From contig CM034237.1 in assembly GCA_019916065.1 (NCBI GenBank), positions 23,457,752 through 23,521,751 of the forward strand: a DNA stretch of 64,000 nt, written 5' to 3'. The stretch's first letter is position 1. The number at the start of each line of letters is the position of its first letter. Made by a program: the position numbers and the translations under genes. The notes beneath the pieces are model-generated. The model had not been told where the DNA came from and made no database searches. It worked only from the letters and a program-made list of their open reading frames with translations. The DNA is from Vitellaria paradoxa (Eukaryota; Streptophyta; Magnoliopsida; Ericales; Sapotaceae). This document shows, piece by piece, positions 22,600 through 33,473 of the stretch.

Positions 22600-23560
22600 T
22601 AGTATCTATCTAGCACCCCTATTGCATATCCTATATCAGGCCGTGTAAAAGCTTGTAAATACATTAGGCTGCCTATAGGGTATGCTTTTCATTTGTTCTC
22701 CTTCAAAACTATTTTGTGGACATTGCTCCAAATCGAATTTTTCTACTTTAACAATGGCTACTGTAATGGGTCCACAGTCCTTCATTCTAAATCTTTCCAA
22801 AACTTTTTCAATATAGGCCTTTTGAGATAATCCTAATAACCATTTAGATCTATCTCTGTGAGTCTCTATGCCGATGACATAAGAGACTTCTCCCATATCT
22901 TTGATTTCAAAATTTTGGATAAGAAATTTCTTAGTATCATGCAGCAAACCCAAGTCATTACTTGCAACTAAAATATCAACCACATATAGGACTAAAAACG
23001 CATATTTGCTCTCACTAACCTTAAAACATTAATGTTTCTATAAAACTATATGAATTAATCACATGGTGAAACTTCAAATACCATTGATAGGAAGCTTGTT
23101 TTAGCCCATACATAGATTTTCTCAACTTGCAAACTAAATGACTTTCCTTATCATTAAAACCTTCAGGCTGTTTTATGTACACCTCTTCTTCAAGATCCTC
23201 ATTTAAAAATGTCGTTTACACATACATTTGATGTAATTCTAAATCAAAATGAGCCAATAAGGCCATGATTATCCTAAATGAATCCTTTTTTGAAACTAAA
23301 GAGAAGTCTCATGATAATCGATGCCCTCTTTTTGAGTCAAACCTTTAGCTACAAGTTTAGCCTTATATCATTCAATGTTACCGGACTCATTCCTTTTGGT
23401 CTTATAGACCTATTTATAGCTAATGGCTGACTATCCCTCTAGTAACTCATTAAGAACCCAAACTTGGTTTTGAGCTGTAGATTTTATTTTTCTTTCATGG
23501 CATCATACCAAAGTCTAGAGTTATCTCCATTTACGTCCTCTGACAACATGCTTAGATCAT
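22600..23560 (-). pseudogene. Copia reverse transcriptase fragment (second element)
   Basis: The C-terminal half is open at 22,636-22,983: YVVDILVASND (the Y-V-D-D active site changed to Y-V-V-D, losing a catalytic aspartate), FEIKDMGEVSYVIGIE, LLGLSQKAYIEKVLERF and MKDCGP. The N-terminal half (KAKLVAKGLTQKEGIDYHET near 23,330) is recognisable with many stops. Loss of the aspartate and the frames together show an inactive copy. Confidence 0.85.
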
Positions 23561-24037
23561 CCTTAGGTCCAACATCAAAGTCAAACTCTTTAAGGTATAC
23601 AACATAATCACTAGAAATTGCAGGCCTTTTTCTTAAGGATCTTCTTAATTCTATAGGCTCATCAACTATTTGTGGGTTTTGGCTTGTGGGCTCTAAGTTG
23701 ACTGCCTCTTATAGTGGTGGTTCTTGAGTTACTTGTTCATTACGGATATTATTATCAATATATTGAATATTAACTTTATTCACTAGTGTATTAATTAAAT
23801 CCCGTGATTCCTCTCACACAGCATTACAAGGATTACTCCCACTGTTGTCAATTTCCTCAATGAATTTTGTATTTCTAGCTTCAACAACTCTTGGTGTATA
23901 AGGGACAACAAATCTATTCTCCTTTGATTTCACTTGATAGGCTATGAAGTATCCACTTATTGTCATTAGGTCCAATTTCTTTAATTGAGGATTGTAAACC
24001 CTTACCTCGATTGGACATGCTCATGCATATAAATGCC

Positions 24038-24340
24038 TTAAACTTGGTTTCCATCTATACCATATTTCAAAAGTTGTTTTGGGAACAACCTTAGATGGAA
24101 CCGAACCCTATTTAAGCTATACACGGCAGTTTTTAGGGCTTCACTCCACAAGTATAAAAGGAGAGTAGAATTACTGATCACGCTTCTCACCATGTCCATA
24201 AGTGTATGGTGCCTTCTTTCAGCCACACCATTTAGTTGAGGTGTGTTAAGCATTGTATATTCTGTAATAATGCCTTCTTTTGTGTGGAACTTGGCAAATG
24301 GACCTAGCATTTGACCATTTTCTGTGTACCTCCTATAATA
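24038..24340 (-). pseudogene. Copia integrase core fragment (second element)
   Basis: The minus-strand frame reads GGEYYRRYTENGQ (near 24,340), FHTKEGIITEYTMLNTPQLNGVAERRHHTLMDMVRSV and LWSEALKTAVYSLNRV. The P-Q-x-N-G-V-A-E-R segment carries the conserved catalytic glutamate of the D,D-35-E core. The first half of the domain is deleted. It would have inserted element DNA into host chromosomes. Confidence 0.85.
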
Positions 24341-24479
24341 TTCCCCACCCTTATCTGATCTTATAATTTTGATTTTTTTTTCCTTTTTTTTTTCCCTACC
24401 TCTACCTTATCAAAAACAAATTTAAATCCTTTAGGCACAACCTTGAAATAGAAACTAAATTCCTAGAAAACGAGGGAAC

Positions 24480-25450
24480 ATAAAAAGTGTTTTCAAGATC
24501 CAAATGAAAATCAAATTTCAAAATAAGTCTAAAGGTTCCCATAGCTTTCACTTGTGAATGCATCTAGTTTCCTAAATAGATGCTCTATTCACTTTCCCTA
24601 GGTTTCTTTAGGCTAAGAAAACCCTATATGATATTAGCAATGTGAACTGTAGTACCAAAATCAATCCACCATGTATTATTTGAAGCATTAACAAAATGAG
24701 ATTCATGACACACAAAGGAGAAGAAAGTATCTTTCTTTTCAAGCCACTTCTCATATTTAGGGCAATCTTTCTTTATGTGTCCATTTTTCCTTGCAGGGAA
24801 AACATCCATCCTTATTGCCATATTGCTTCATTGGCTTCTTCATTTTAGGAACACTTTTACCCTTCTTAGTATTTCACTTAACATGTGTTGCTAGATGAGC
24901 AATCTCTAGTTTCTCATGTTTCAATCTCTCTTCCTCTAGAACACACATAATCAACAGTTCATTGATGGATAATTTTTCTTTCTGTGTGTTGTATAATATT
25001 TTGAAGGGTCCATACTCTGCAGGAAAAGAATTGCGAATGAAGTTAACTATAAATGACTCTGAAATCTCAATCTCTAATAACTTTAGTTGAGTAGCAATGT
25101 TCCTCATCTCCATGAAGTGCTCACGCACACTTTAAGAGTTGTTATGCCTCATACCCGAAAGTCTCTTCATTAGGATGCTGACTAGTGCTTTATCAGAACT
25201 TGGACATTGCTCCTCAATAGCCTTCATGAAGTCCTTTACCATATCGTGCTCAGTAATTGATCCTCAAATGCTTATGCTAACGTGGAACTTAATGAACATT
25301 AAGCTTAAGTGATTAGATTGCTCCCAATGTTCATACATAGCCTTCTCATTTGGCGTGCTTGATTCCATGGGACTAGTGGTTCATCCACACATAGAGCCAA
25401 GTCAATGTCCATGGACCCTATTATTAAAAGGACTTTGTCTTTCTAGTTAG
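24480..25450 (-). pseudogene. Copia gag, zinc knuckle and protease fragment (second element)
   Basis: The gag part (24,874-25,128) reads MREHFMEMRNIATQLKLLEIEISE, VNFIRNSFPAEYGPFKILYNTQKEKLSINELL and EEERLK, a UBN2-type capsid segment. The next frame (24,624-24,821) has a zinc knuckle with the first cysteine lost (ARKNGHIKKDCPKYEKW), then WWIDFGTTVHIAN, the protease active site with D-S-G changed to D-F-G. Stops lie between frames. The 5' part of gag reaches towards 25,450 and is heavily decayed. Confidence 0.8.
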
Positions 25451-26760
25451 AAAAATTATCACCACACAAGAAAGGAGTACGAGATGAATCATTGTAAGCA
25501 GAAACAACTGTATAACCAAGAAACACATACACTATTGCTATAAAATACTTAACTTTAATGTGAATCAACCAATGTTCGATTTAGTAGCAAAATTTTAAAC
25601 TTTCCTGTAAGCAAAGGTCACAACATGCATTAAATTTGCTATTACTTTAATAATAAGGCTAACAAATTCCAGAATACTAAAAGAAAAGGAACCCATGCCT
25701 GTGGGCATAGGGCATCCATTTCTCACAGTACTCAAATTTGCCATCTTATTCTAATTAAATATTATGAAATGATTACCTCCCTACGGGGTCGAGTAATTAC
25801 ACATAAAATTTTAATTACAATATTACAATACCAAACATTTATTTGTCTTTATGCGATTAAAATAAATATTAGTCACTAAATCAATTATGACTTAAGATAC
25901 TATGGCTACTCATAAGTCATTACGATTTTTTTTATGTGGCATAATTCATAGATATGAATAAATCTTTAAATTAAACAAATGTGGTATAAAATTTAACCAA
26001 AATATACGTCACATCATACATGCAAGTATAATCATATGATTCCCAATAGGTAAAAAAATATTTGACAATCAGGGTCAAAATTTAAGCCTAAAAAACCACA
26101 TCAAAATAGCCCAACATAATAGAACGTATAATTTTTTTTTAATTAAAAGTAGTAAAAATTTATTGGATTGTGATATTCATAGTTTTGAATATCAGTTCCA
26201 AGTATTAATTGCAAACAGTTAATAATTTTGCCAAATGCAAACTGATGCTTTAAAAAAATAAATTTCAACTAAAGCATATAATCTTCTATGCTAGCATGTA
26301 ACCTTATGAAACTAGTCTGATTTTTGAAGTTCCTACTTGCCTAAGACTTCAAGCAAATATATTTGCATGTCATAATGGGCAAAAGAGACTACAAATTGGC
26401 CTTGGCAAAGGGTTTTAACTGTTTAGCTAGGCAAATATGTTTGTTCGAGGGCTCAAGCAGCTCTTTTTGCCCGTTTAGCTTGGCAGAAGCTTTATTACTT
26501 CCTCATTTAATTCATTCAACACTCGGTGCTGAAAGCCCTCAAGCCCAGACCTTTCTCTTTAGAAAAATGCCCGTGTCGGTATAATTTTCTTTCTTTAGAA
26601 AATTTTTATTTTATTTTTCAATTCAATGTATTTGCATAATTAGAATAGAATAATTTTAATTATGTAAATAAAACCTTTTGGCAATGAAAGGCACTCAAAT
26701 CATAATTCACGTTCGGGCTAGACTCGAAATGTGATATTGACCAGGTTTACCCGAGATAAA
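25451..26760. other. AT-rich stretch without a supportable gene
   Basis: This stretch may include the remains of the 5' leader and LTR of the copia element to its left, but I find no matching TG...CA pair. An ATG frame at 26,363-26,584 exists. It has no recognisable motif and no splice context, so I do not call it a gene. Otherwise only A/T tracts are seen. Confidence 0.5.
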
Positions 26761-26769
26761 TTTTGTAAA

Positions 26770-27180
26770 ATTTCAGACATCATATATATATTATGCCCAC
26801 TTCATACTACCATGCCATAACATTATTTTACCATGCCTTGCCATGTCATGATACGATGTCTACCATACCATGTCATACCATAATATCATATTACCATGCT
26901 TAGTCATGATGAATATCATATTTAGCATGCCATGTCCTTGCAATGTTATACTATGTCATTGTCATCCTATATCATACTAACATGCTATATTGCCATGCTA
27001 TGCTATGTTATACCATACCATGATCATGCTATACCATGCTAATATGTCTTATCATCATCCTACATCATGGTATAACAAGCTAGGACATCATTTAAATGCT
27101 AGCATATGCTATGACATGCTATGCATCATGTTTTGACATGCCTGTACATGCTTTGACAGCCTAGGACACATCTAGACATG
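26770..27180. repeat. CATG-rich low-complexity tract
   Basis: About 400 bp are built from irregular iterations of CCATGC, CATACCATG, TATGCTA and related words. They give dozens of ACCATG/CATGCTA hits with no fixed period. It lies at one end of the LTR-like repeat that continues to about 29,110. A shorter version (GGCATACCAAGCCATGCTAAG...) closes the inverted relative near 50,420-50,470, so it is a family feature rather than local noise. Confidence 0.8.
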
Positions 27181-27479
27181 CAAACACATAACCACTAGGA
27201 TTGACATAGACTTAGAAATCAAAAGCTTGCCAATCTAGAGCATTCATTTGAGTGAGCAAGGCTCTAGAGATAGGGAATGACTTAGAATTGGCTAAGCCGA
27301 TGATTTCTAAATCATGACTTCACTTAGACGTAACTAATATGCATCCTTGGAATATAAATTGTCATCATATTCGATGTTTCCATAACATATCTGATCATAG
27401 AAACTACATCACTCACATCACACTAGTCTTCTAAGCGCATAGACTTGATCATCATCATTAGGAACTGAGATATCGATCA

Positions 27480-27960
27480 AAGCTAAGTTCCTTTCCCGAA
27501 TGATAAAAACTCACTCACCAATGTGAGGTGCATCCTTGGAGTTGAGCTCCTTATCAGAGTGAAACTCCTTCTGCAATTATGCGTGAGGTGCTAACTATCT
27601 CCTATCACCTAGAGTAAGGCTCCTTTCCATAGTTACCTGCGAGATGCTAATTGTTCTCCCTCTCATCTAGAATTAGGCTCCTTTCCCCAGTTACGGGCCA
27701 AGCGCTAATGTCCTTCTCGTTTGGAGCAAGACTTCATTCCCTAGTTAACCATTTTCAAGTTATGTGTAAGGTGTTGACTATCTCTTACCATTTAGATCAA
27801 TGCTCCTTTTCCTAGTAAGCACAAGGTGCTAATTGTCTTTTATCATTTGAGTGAAACTCTCTTCTAAAGTTATACGCGAGGCGCTAACTTTCTTTTCAGT
27901 CGTAAAGCTAGGTTCTCATAACACAAAGACAATTATTCCTTAGAATTAGGACCTTTATTT
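27480..27960 (-). repeat. Minisatellite of about 55-bp imperfect units
   Basis: At least five diverged units of roughly 54-60 bp follow each other. Each contains a GYGAGGTGCTAACT-like word, a CTATC/CTTATCACCTAGA-like word and an AAGGCTCCTTTCC-like word followed by TAGTTA. Related units occur in reverse orientation at 49,690-50,110. The array lies inside the LTR-like block 26,760-29,110. Confidence 0.75.
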
Positions 27961-29110
27961 CCCTTATCCCATATCTAGAACGAGGCTCCTTCACACTAAT
28001 CTTATATACAGCACTGACCTTATCAATGACTCCTGTATACACTTAGTCCACTCTAATCAATGATGAGGCTCATTATGCTTGAGGCCAATCACTTTGCCAT
28101 CCACAGCATTCTGATCACACTTACATCCACACTTACATATCAGCATAGCATATCTACACTAGGCACTACTGGTTGTGAGCTACAGTGACCTGATCATGAT
28201 CCCTTAATAAGGTATGCAGGCAGTTCGAGTAGATAGCTTAAGTGCGGTCCCTACAATCTTCATAGACCATTTGCACGAGGTGCAACCCACAGTTGGAGTT
28301 AGACTCCCACACATTCAAACACATAGTTCTTACTATAGGTTCTAAACTATGTTGACCTAATCCCTTTAAAGGATACGTACGAAGCTTAAGCACATAGCTT
28401 GAGTCCAGTCACCTCAGTTTTTATAAGCCATCTTTCAATACATACTTTATTCCTAGCACATACACACATTCATGTATAAGGACTACTTAAGTCCACATAC
28501 CTAACTCAATACAGCTTCATAGTTGAAATCTCATCCCCATTCGTAGAATCAGTCTTTAAATCACATCTAAAGTTAAATCAACATATAAAAACCCCTTAGG
28601 GTACATCACTACCACATAGGCAAGCATTACACTATACTCACATACATGTGTTAGGCTTGGTCACCTCGCATTTCATACATCATTTGCATTTATGAGTTGT
28701 ATGCAATGATCTTTATAAACTGAAGTATTATATTATGAGATCATGACTATAAAGAATGGAAAAGGACTCTGGATATCTCTAAGTATCTAGGCATAGCAGT
28801 TTCTATGCATAGCCGAACCCGTGGACCCATTATCTTTGATTGAACAGATCAGTTGAAAGTCACTAAGAAAGGCAATTTATCGCCATTTCAAAAATATAAA
28901 CTAAAACGTTTTAAAATAGAAATAAAAATTAGGTTTCTTAATACACCCATTTTAAAAGTATCAAGTGGTGACTCCTAATCTCTGCATTTAGGCCCTATTT
29001 TCAATATCCAAACATATTTTTAGCATTTAGGCCATCTTGGATGCACCACGTCACAATAAAAACTCACGACCTACGCATGTCACTCTAGCACACGGATTCG
29101 GTCATGATAG

Positions 29111-29816
29111 TTTGGAACATATCACTTGAGTGTTTTACAAAATGTGATTTTGTTAAATTTGGTTAATATGTGAAACTTAGGCCTTGAGACATATTATTTA
29201 ACAAAACTTAATAAATGAAAGATGAACATAAGAAATCAGATTTAGAGTGAACCTTGTATATGATGTGTTGTTAACAATGAAATTGTGGTTAAGTTTGACT
29301 TTTTTATTGGGGTCATAGAAGGTACCACCATAATTAGCTTGTTGTGGCAGTTTTGAGGCATTAAAGTATTCTGTTTATGAATGTTAACTAATAAATTTGC
29401 CTCCTTTCTGATGTAATGTGTTATGTAATTTTTGATGTATAATTGTGGGTTTTGTCCCTACATCCCTGGGTCAAAGCTCTGGAAATGGTGGATCCATCTC
29501 CTACTCAGGTAGCATGAGAGGCTGTTCGAGTGGGTTCTGATGGCTGTTCAATGAAGGAGGAACTTCAACATGTTAGGACTCCACTATTGACTTTCTCAAG
29601 CACCCAGACGCAAGGAAAATCCACGGGTGCAATAATAGCAGACTACCTCAATTCGAATGGAGGAAGATGTAGCGCTTTCCTCTGGTTCCTCCATCGTGAA
29701 AAGTAGGTTGGAGCTGGAGGAAGATCATGTGACTTGGGTGACAAGCCTCAACAGTATATTTGAGTGCCAAGAATATAACTTGAAGTCTTATTTCAATTTT
29801 GATGTTATTACATTTT
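29111..29816. other. Unassigned stretch with a GC-richer core
   Basis: The first 350 bases are AT-rich and featureless. The segment about 29,455-29,730 is GC-richer and contains serine/glycine-coding text in one plus frame (SGNGGSISYSGSMRGCSSGF from about 29,470), but stops follow quickly. There is no clear splice structure. It could be a gene fragment, part of a mobile element, or the flank into which the TIR element at 29,817 inserted. Confidence 0.3.
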
Positions 29817-32185
29817 GGGGTTGTTTAGAGCCCCATAAAACTCTAAAAAAATAAAAATAAAAAAAACTCCATGAAACATTAAAAAAAAAAAAAAAAACTC
29901 TAATTTTTCTCAACTTTTACCTACTTTAACATCCTTCATCAATTTTAAAAAAATGTATATATATGATTAAAAAAATATACCAAAATCAGCAGCTAGGTTA
30001 GCGAAAAAAAAAAAAATAATAATAATGCAATTCACACACATTAAAATAACATCCACAAGTATCTGCCAAAAACCATTCGAACAGCATACGTAGTATGTGT
30101 TCAAATAGGCCAGGGACAAAATTGGGTAGAACTTTCAATCAAATGTCCAACTCTTGCCCGTGGCACAATTGGAAAGCTTGAAGCATATCTCTACCATCTC
30201 GCTGGCAGAGCCGCTCCCCCCAATTTGGGTTATGTTCTTCTTTTTTCTGTGAATTTGATCGGTTAAATGTGCTCTCATTAATCTATTTTTCCTGGTCAGT
30301 CATTTTCTCCGAGTCATCAATTTGTATCCTCTGTCTAATGGCAGATTTGGTTATGAATGTGTCAAAGGGGAGGGCTCCCAGGTGGTGATTTTTTTTCGGT
30401 GGGCATCGATGATCTCACCGATTAAAGTCCAAGCATCTATGACCTTCTTTGATGTAATTGCAACCATCAAAGATGCTCGCTCAACTAACATATCGATTGT
30501 CCACTTGTAGGGGATCAAGCTGGAAAAGGTAACCAAGTTAAGGATCCAGAACTCATCCTTCAAATCGGCTTGTAGGTGCATCGACTTTACCCACGAGGTG
30601 TTGGTCTGGCTCATCCTCTTGACTTGGTCCTCACTTTTGTATATGGTTGTGTCATAGTCGAACTTCGTGTTTTCTACGACCGACAAGTTGAGGATAGTCG
30701 TGAAGTCGTGGGGGCCAGCTATGAATTCTTTCCCACATAATTTTGAGAGAATCTGTGGGCCGTCATGGTAGTAATCATTCTCCTGGTTATTGGCATAGAA
30801 TTCTCTTACCAATTCTCACAAGCTTGGCCACGTTGACTCACGAAGACCTCCTATCCCTCCTCCTGAATTCTTAAACCAGTTCTAGTCTGATTAGTTCGAC
30901 ATCATCGAAGATGAAGCGTTTGGCGACGACAGCCTTTGTGCCAGAAAAGTCGTATAATTTTTGGGAGTCTTCCTCGAGAAATTTGTCGTCATTTCAGATT
31001 TTTTTATTCCCTTTTTTTGTGATGTGCTTTACCTGCTGCATGGAGGATTTAGCCATAATCTTAATTTAACCAAATAAAAAATCAACAACCAATGACAACA
31101 AAAGACGGCTAAACAACATCTTAATACAGTCACAATGAAAAGACCCGACCATAATTGAACAATACAAAAACATTAGCTAAACTCGGAAACAGGCACAGTA
31201 CTGTACCGTACAACTTCATGTACAGCAAACAAGTAGTGGATGATGAGCAATCAATTCAATGTCTTCGTTAACAATACATCAATTTACCAAAAGAAAACTG
31301 TAAGTTCTGTGAAATGGCAACAAACTGGTTTTAAAATGCAAGAAATTTACGGAAGTGTAACAAAGGCATAATAATCTTATATTGGAATATTGAACCTAAA
31401 GTGAAAAGATCATGCAACAATTTCTCAGACGAATACGTAAAAATTAAACATAGAGCACTACCTAGAACAAATAAAGAGTTCATATGGCATTGAAACAAAT
31501 TGAAAAAAAAAATAAAAAATTAAACCGCCTGAATCCTTAAAATTGAAAATGTGTAAGAAGGAATGAAAATGAGAGAGCTTTTACTCCAATCATTTCCATT
31601 AACAGTTGGAACAAGTCGACACACGTAAAAGGGACAAGGGTACTTGTCCGTTCAATTTCGGTGAGAACAAAAAAGGTAGAAAAGGGGTTTCTTAGTATAT
31701 CAATCAAACGGTATCCCAAAGTAAAAGATGCACAAGGATGGACTAGAATGGGGTTTGAAGGTCAGGCACCAACGTTAGAAGAAGAAGCACGTTAGCATGA
31801 TACTTGACCGGTGAAGTTTCACTCTAGCAAAGAAGATGAGGGCAGAAAAACTGAAAATGCATCGGAATTTGGGCATCTGATCGGGTGTTTTTTGTAATTT
31901 TATCCCCAACTCGTTCGAACATATACTACATGTGCCATTCGAACAATTTTTGACAAAAAGCCTACAAATATTATTTTAACCTGTGCCTATTGCATTATTA
32001 GTTTTTTTTTTTTTTTTTTTTTTTTTGGTGTAAACATAATTGCTGGTTTTAGTACATTTTTTTTAATCATAGATATACAATTTTTTGAAATTAATGAAGG
32101 TTGTCAAAATTTAAAATAAAGTTAAAAAAAAAAAAGGCAAGTGTTTCAAAATTCTATGAAGTTTTTTAGTGCTCCAGACAACCCT
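29817..32185 (-). mobile_element. DNA-transposon-like element with about 300-bp terminal inverted repeats
   Basis: The left end (29,817-30,125) and right end (about 31,885-32,185) are reverse complements along roughly 300 bp. Terminal GGGTTGTTTAGAGC faces the complement of GTGCTCCAGACAACCC. Further in, CATCCTTCATCAATTTTAAAAAAATGTATAT, CAAAAACCATTCGAACAGCA and TAGTATGTGTTC all find partners. Both arms carry long A/T homopolymers at the same place. Long TIRs suggest a Mutator-like (MULE) element. The 9-bp flanks (TTACATTTT / TTAATTTTA) agree only partly, so the target duplication is unproven. It lies about 400 bp beyond the PDRP1 stop codon. Confidence 0.7.
30351..31056 (-). pseudogene. Putative plant transposon protein (Transposase_32-like), broken
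   Basis: An ATG at 31,056 opens MAKSSMQQVKHITKKGNKK and runs, with stops and one frame change near 30,810, into an open frame to 30,351. That frame has LVREFYANNQEN, FIAGPHDFTTILNL, a SWVKSMHLQADLKDEFWILNL segment and ERASLMVAITSKKVIDAWTLIGEII. The order VREFYAN, then a wall of hydrophobic helices, resembles the plant transposon protein domain named Transposase_32 (PF20167). Its biochemical role is not established. It is the only coding material inside the TIR-bounded element, so it may be cargo rather than the mobilising transposase. Confidence 0.55.
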
Positions 32186-32586
32186 TTAATTTTATTTTGT
32201 GTTCTTCTCGAGGGGTATCTCGAGTTCATTGCTATATCTTATTTGTTTGGCATATAAACTAAACTCTTACCAAGCAAATAAATAAATAAATAAAAATAAT
32301 AATAATAACAATAAACTTTAAATTCATTGAATTGTTATATTTCATCAACGTGGAGTATTAACATGGGTATATTACTGCACATTATAAGTCTGAGAGTTTT
32401 TTTTTTTTTTTTTTCCTCACCAGATTGGCTTGAGGGTGACAGTATCATACTGCAGCTAGCTATTGTCTCTCAATACTATCTTATCAATAACTTCAACTTT
32501 TGTTTTAACCTGAGATTGGCTCTCTTCAGCCTCAGCATCTCATCCAAGCGTGCTTGGGAGAGAGGGAAAAAAAAAAGCTTATTTCT
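32186..32586 (-). other. 3' flank / 3' UTR of PDRP1
   Basis: The 400 bases between the TIR element and the PDRP1 stop codon hold no other gene. On the minus strand this is the expected 3' UTR. An AATAAA on that strand (TTTATT on plus at about 32,190) touches the element boundary, so the insertion may limit or supply the polyadenylation signal. A T run of 17 near 32,398-32,415 and a short AATA/ATAA microsatellite near 32,275-32,305 are present. Confidence 0.4.
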
Positions 32587-32690
32587 CTAGTAGCACTTCG
32601 AGATTCTTGGCATTAAGCACCTGTTCTTCCGATCATGGTAAAGCCTCAGTATAACCGCTGCTGTTTCCTCAATAGCCTTTCCTGTGACCT
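32587..32690 (-). CDS. PDRP1: PDRP1 exon 3 (terminal coding exon)
   Basis: The exon follows an acceptor (CTCTGGTTGCAG on the minus strand, ending at 32,691). Its first two bases complete a glutamate codon started by exon 2. It encodes [19 protein letters not shown] and then [15 protein letters not shown] with a stop at 32,587-32,589, the expected C-terminus of the plant PPDK regulatory protein. Intron 2 is only 143 bp (32,691-32,833). The three exons together give about 406 residues, close to the roughly 400 of known plant RP1 proteins, so the reading frame is complete. Confidence 0.92.
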
Positions 32691-32833
32691 CTGCAACCAG
32701 AGCCAAAGACCCATTAAAATGACTATGTCATTAACACAATCTTAAATTATCATTCTTGTGTCTAGGATTACAGAGCTTTTGATAGATTCATCAGAAGTAT
32801 AGGTAAAAATGTGTGGAACTTTTATGTACTCAC

Positions 32834-33473
32834 CAATCACTGGCCAGACGGGATTTTGTGCAAAAATCCTGCCAGCATATTCCAATTCCTCTCTCACATA
32901 GTCCATCTCTGAATAGTTACTTCTAATTCCTTCGCTAAAACCCAAGCTCTTTGCTCTGGCTCTCCTAATTGCTTGGAGGACAACAGGATTTATAGTCAAA
33001 CCGAAAACCTTCTCTGGATCTACCTCAAAAAGCGTCTTGGGCAACTCTACACCCTTTACAATTGGCATATTTGCCACTTTGTATCCTTTGTGTGCCAGAT
33101 AAGTTGATAGTGGTGTTTTTCCAGTCCGAGAGACACCAGCAAGAATAATGTCAGACTTATGCAAGTTTTCAGGTAAGACCCCGTCATCTTGCTTTATGGT
33201 AAATTCTATAGCTTCAATCCTTCGGAAGTATTCATCAGTAAGATGGGAACTCCTGCCTGAAGCCCCACGAGGGAGGCCAGAAGGTGAGACCCCTAGATGA
33301 GAAGCAATTGCCTCTGTAATTGGACCCAGTATATCAGTTGACGGTATACCCCATATCTTACAGGCTTGTTTGGCAGATGCAGCCATGGAAGGGTCAGCTA
33401 GTGTATACACCAGAATTGCACCTTCCTTTGCTGCTTGCTTTATAATCTGCATCAGCAGTTCCATATCCTCAAC
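32834..33473 (-). CDS. PDRP1: PDRP1 exon 2 (kinase/phosphotransferase core)
   Basis: This 640-bp exon encodes most of the DUF299 (PPDK/PEP-synthase regulatory) domain. Motifs are [30 protein letters not shown], then the nucleotide-binding loop GVSRTGKTP (about 33,113-33,140), [27 protein letters not shown] and [13 protein letters not shown]. The protein is a bifunctional chloroplast enzyme. It inactivates pyruvate,orthophosphate dikinase by ADP-dependent threonine phosphorylation and reactivates it by Pi-dependent dephosphorylation, controlling PEP formation. The acceptor (TTATCAG, ending 33,474) and donor (GTGAGT from 32,833) are consensus. The phase with exon 1 is 0 and with exon 3 is 1. 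No key residue appears lost. Confidence 0.95.

Larger units (their letters stand above)
21741..25450 (-). mobile_element. Second Ty1/copia element, decayed and internally deleted
   Basis: In minus orientation: gag (about 25,450-24,870), zinc knuckle and protease (24,820-24,480), integrase second half (24,340-23,500), RT (23,500-22,600), RNase H (22,500-22,060), then a purine-rich tract (CAAGTGGGAGAA on the minus strand, 21,741-21,752) next to an LTR start TGTTAGTATATC at 21,740. The GAG-pre-integrase and integrase N-terminus are missing between the protease (VPSFSRNLVSIS near 24,470) and integrase text near 24,340, a deletion of perhaps 600-800 bp. Only the start of the 3' LTR is evident (leftwards from 21,740). 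The 5' LTR is not recognised. Confidence 0.85.
26760..29110 (-). mobile_element. Gypsy LTR-like repeat, copy A (minus)
   Basis: On the minus strand the block opens near 29,110 and runs through GGAGTCACCACTTGATAC, TTTTAAAATGGGTGTATTAAGAAACC and GGGTCCACGGGTTCGGCTA. This series is known to me from plant gypsy LTRs. It then passes the 55-bp minisatellite and ends in the CATG-rich tract. The same order, in plus orientation, is seen at about 48,680-50,471. I cannot fix exact TG...CA termini or target duplications. Confidence 0.5.

Noticed and set aside
26363..26584. Open frame of 73 codons as a gene
   Set aside because: No motif, no splice context, no compositional island; length is compatible with chance.
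27480..27960. CRISPR-like array
   Set aside because: Repeats are imperfect 55-bp minisatellite units without conserved repeat/unique spacer alternation, in a plant nuclear context.
32742..32833. PDRP1 exon 2 running on past 32,834 in the open frame
   Set aside because: The extra residues do not resemble the family; a consensus donor at 32,833 joins in phase to the conserved C-terminal exon at 32,690.
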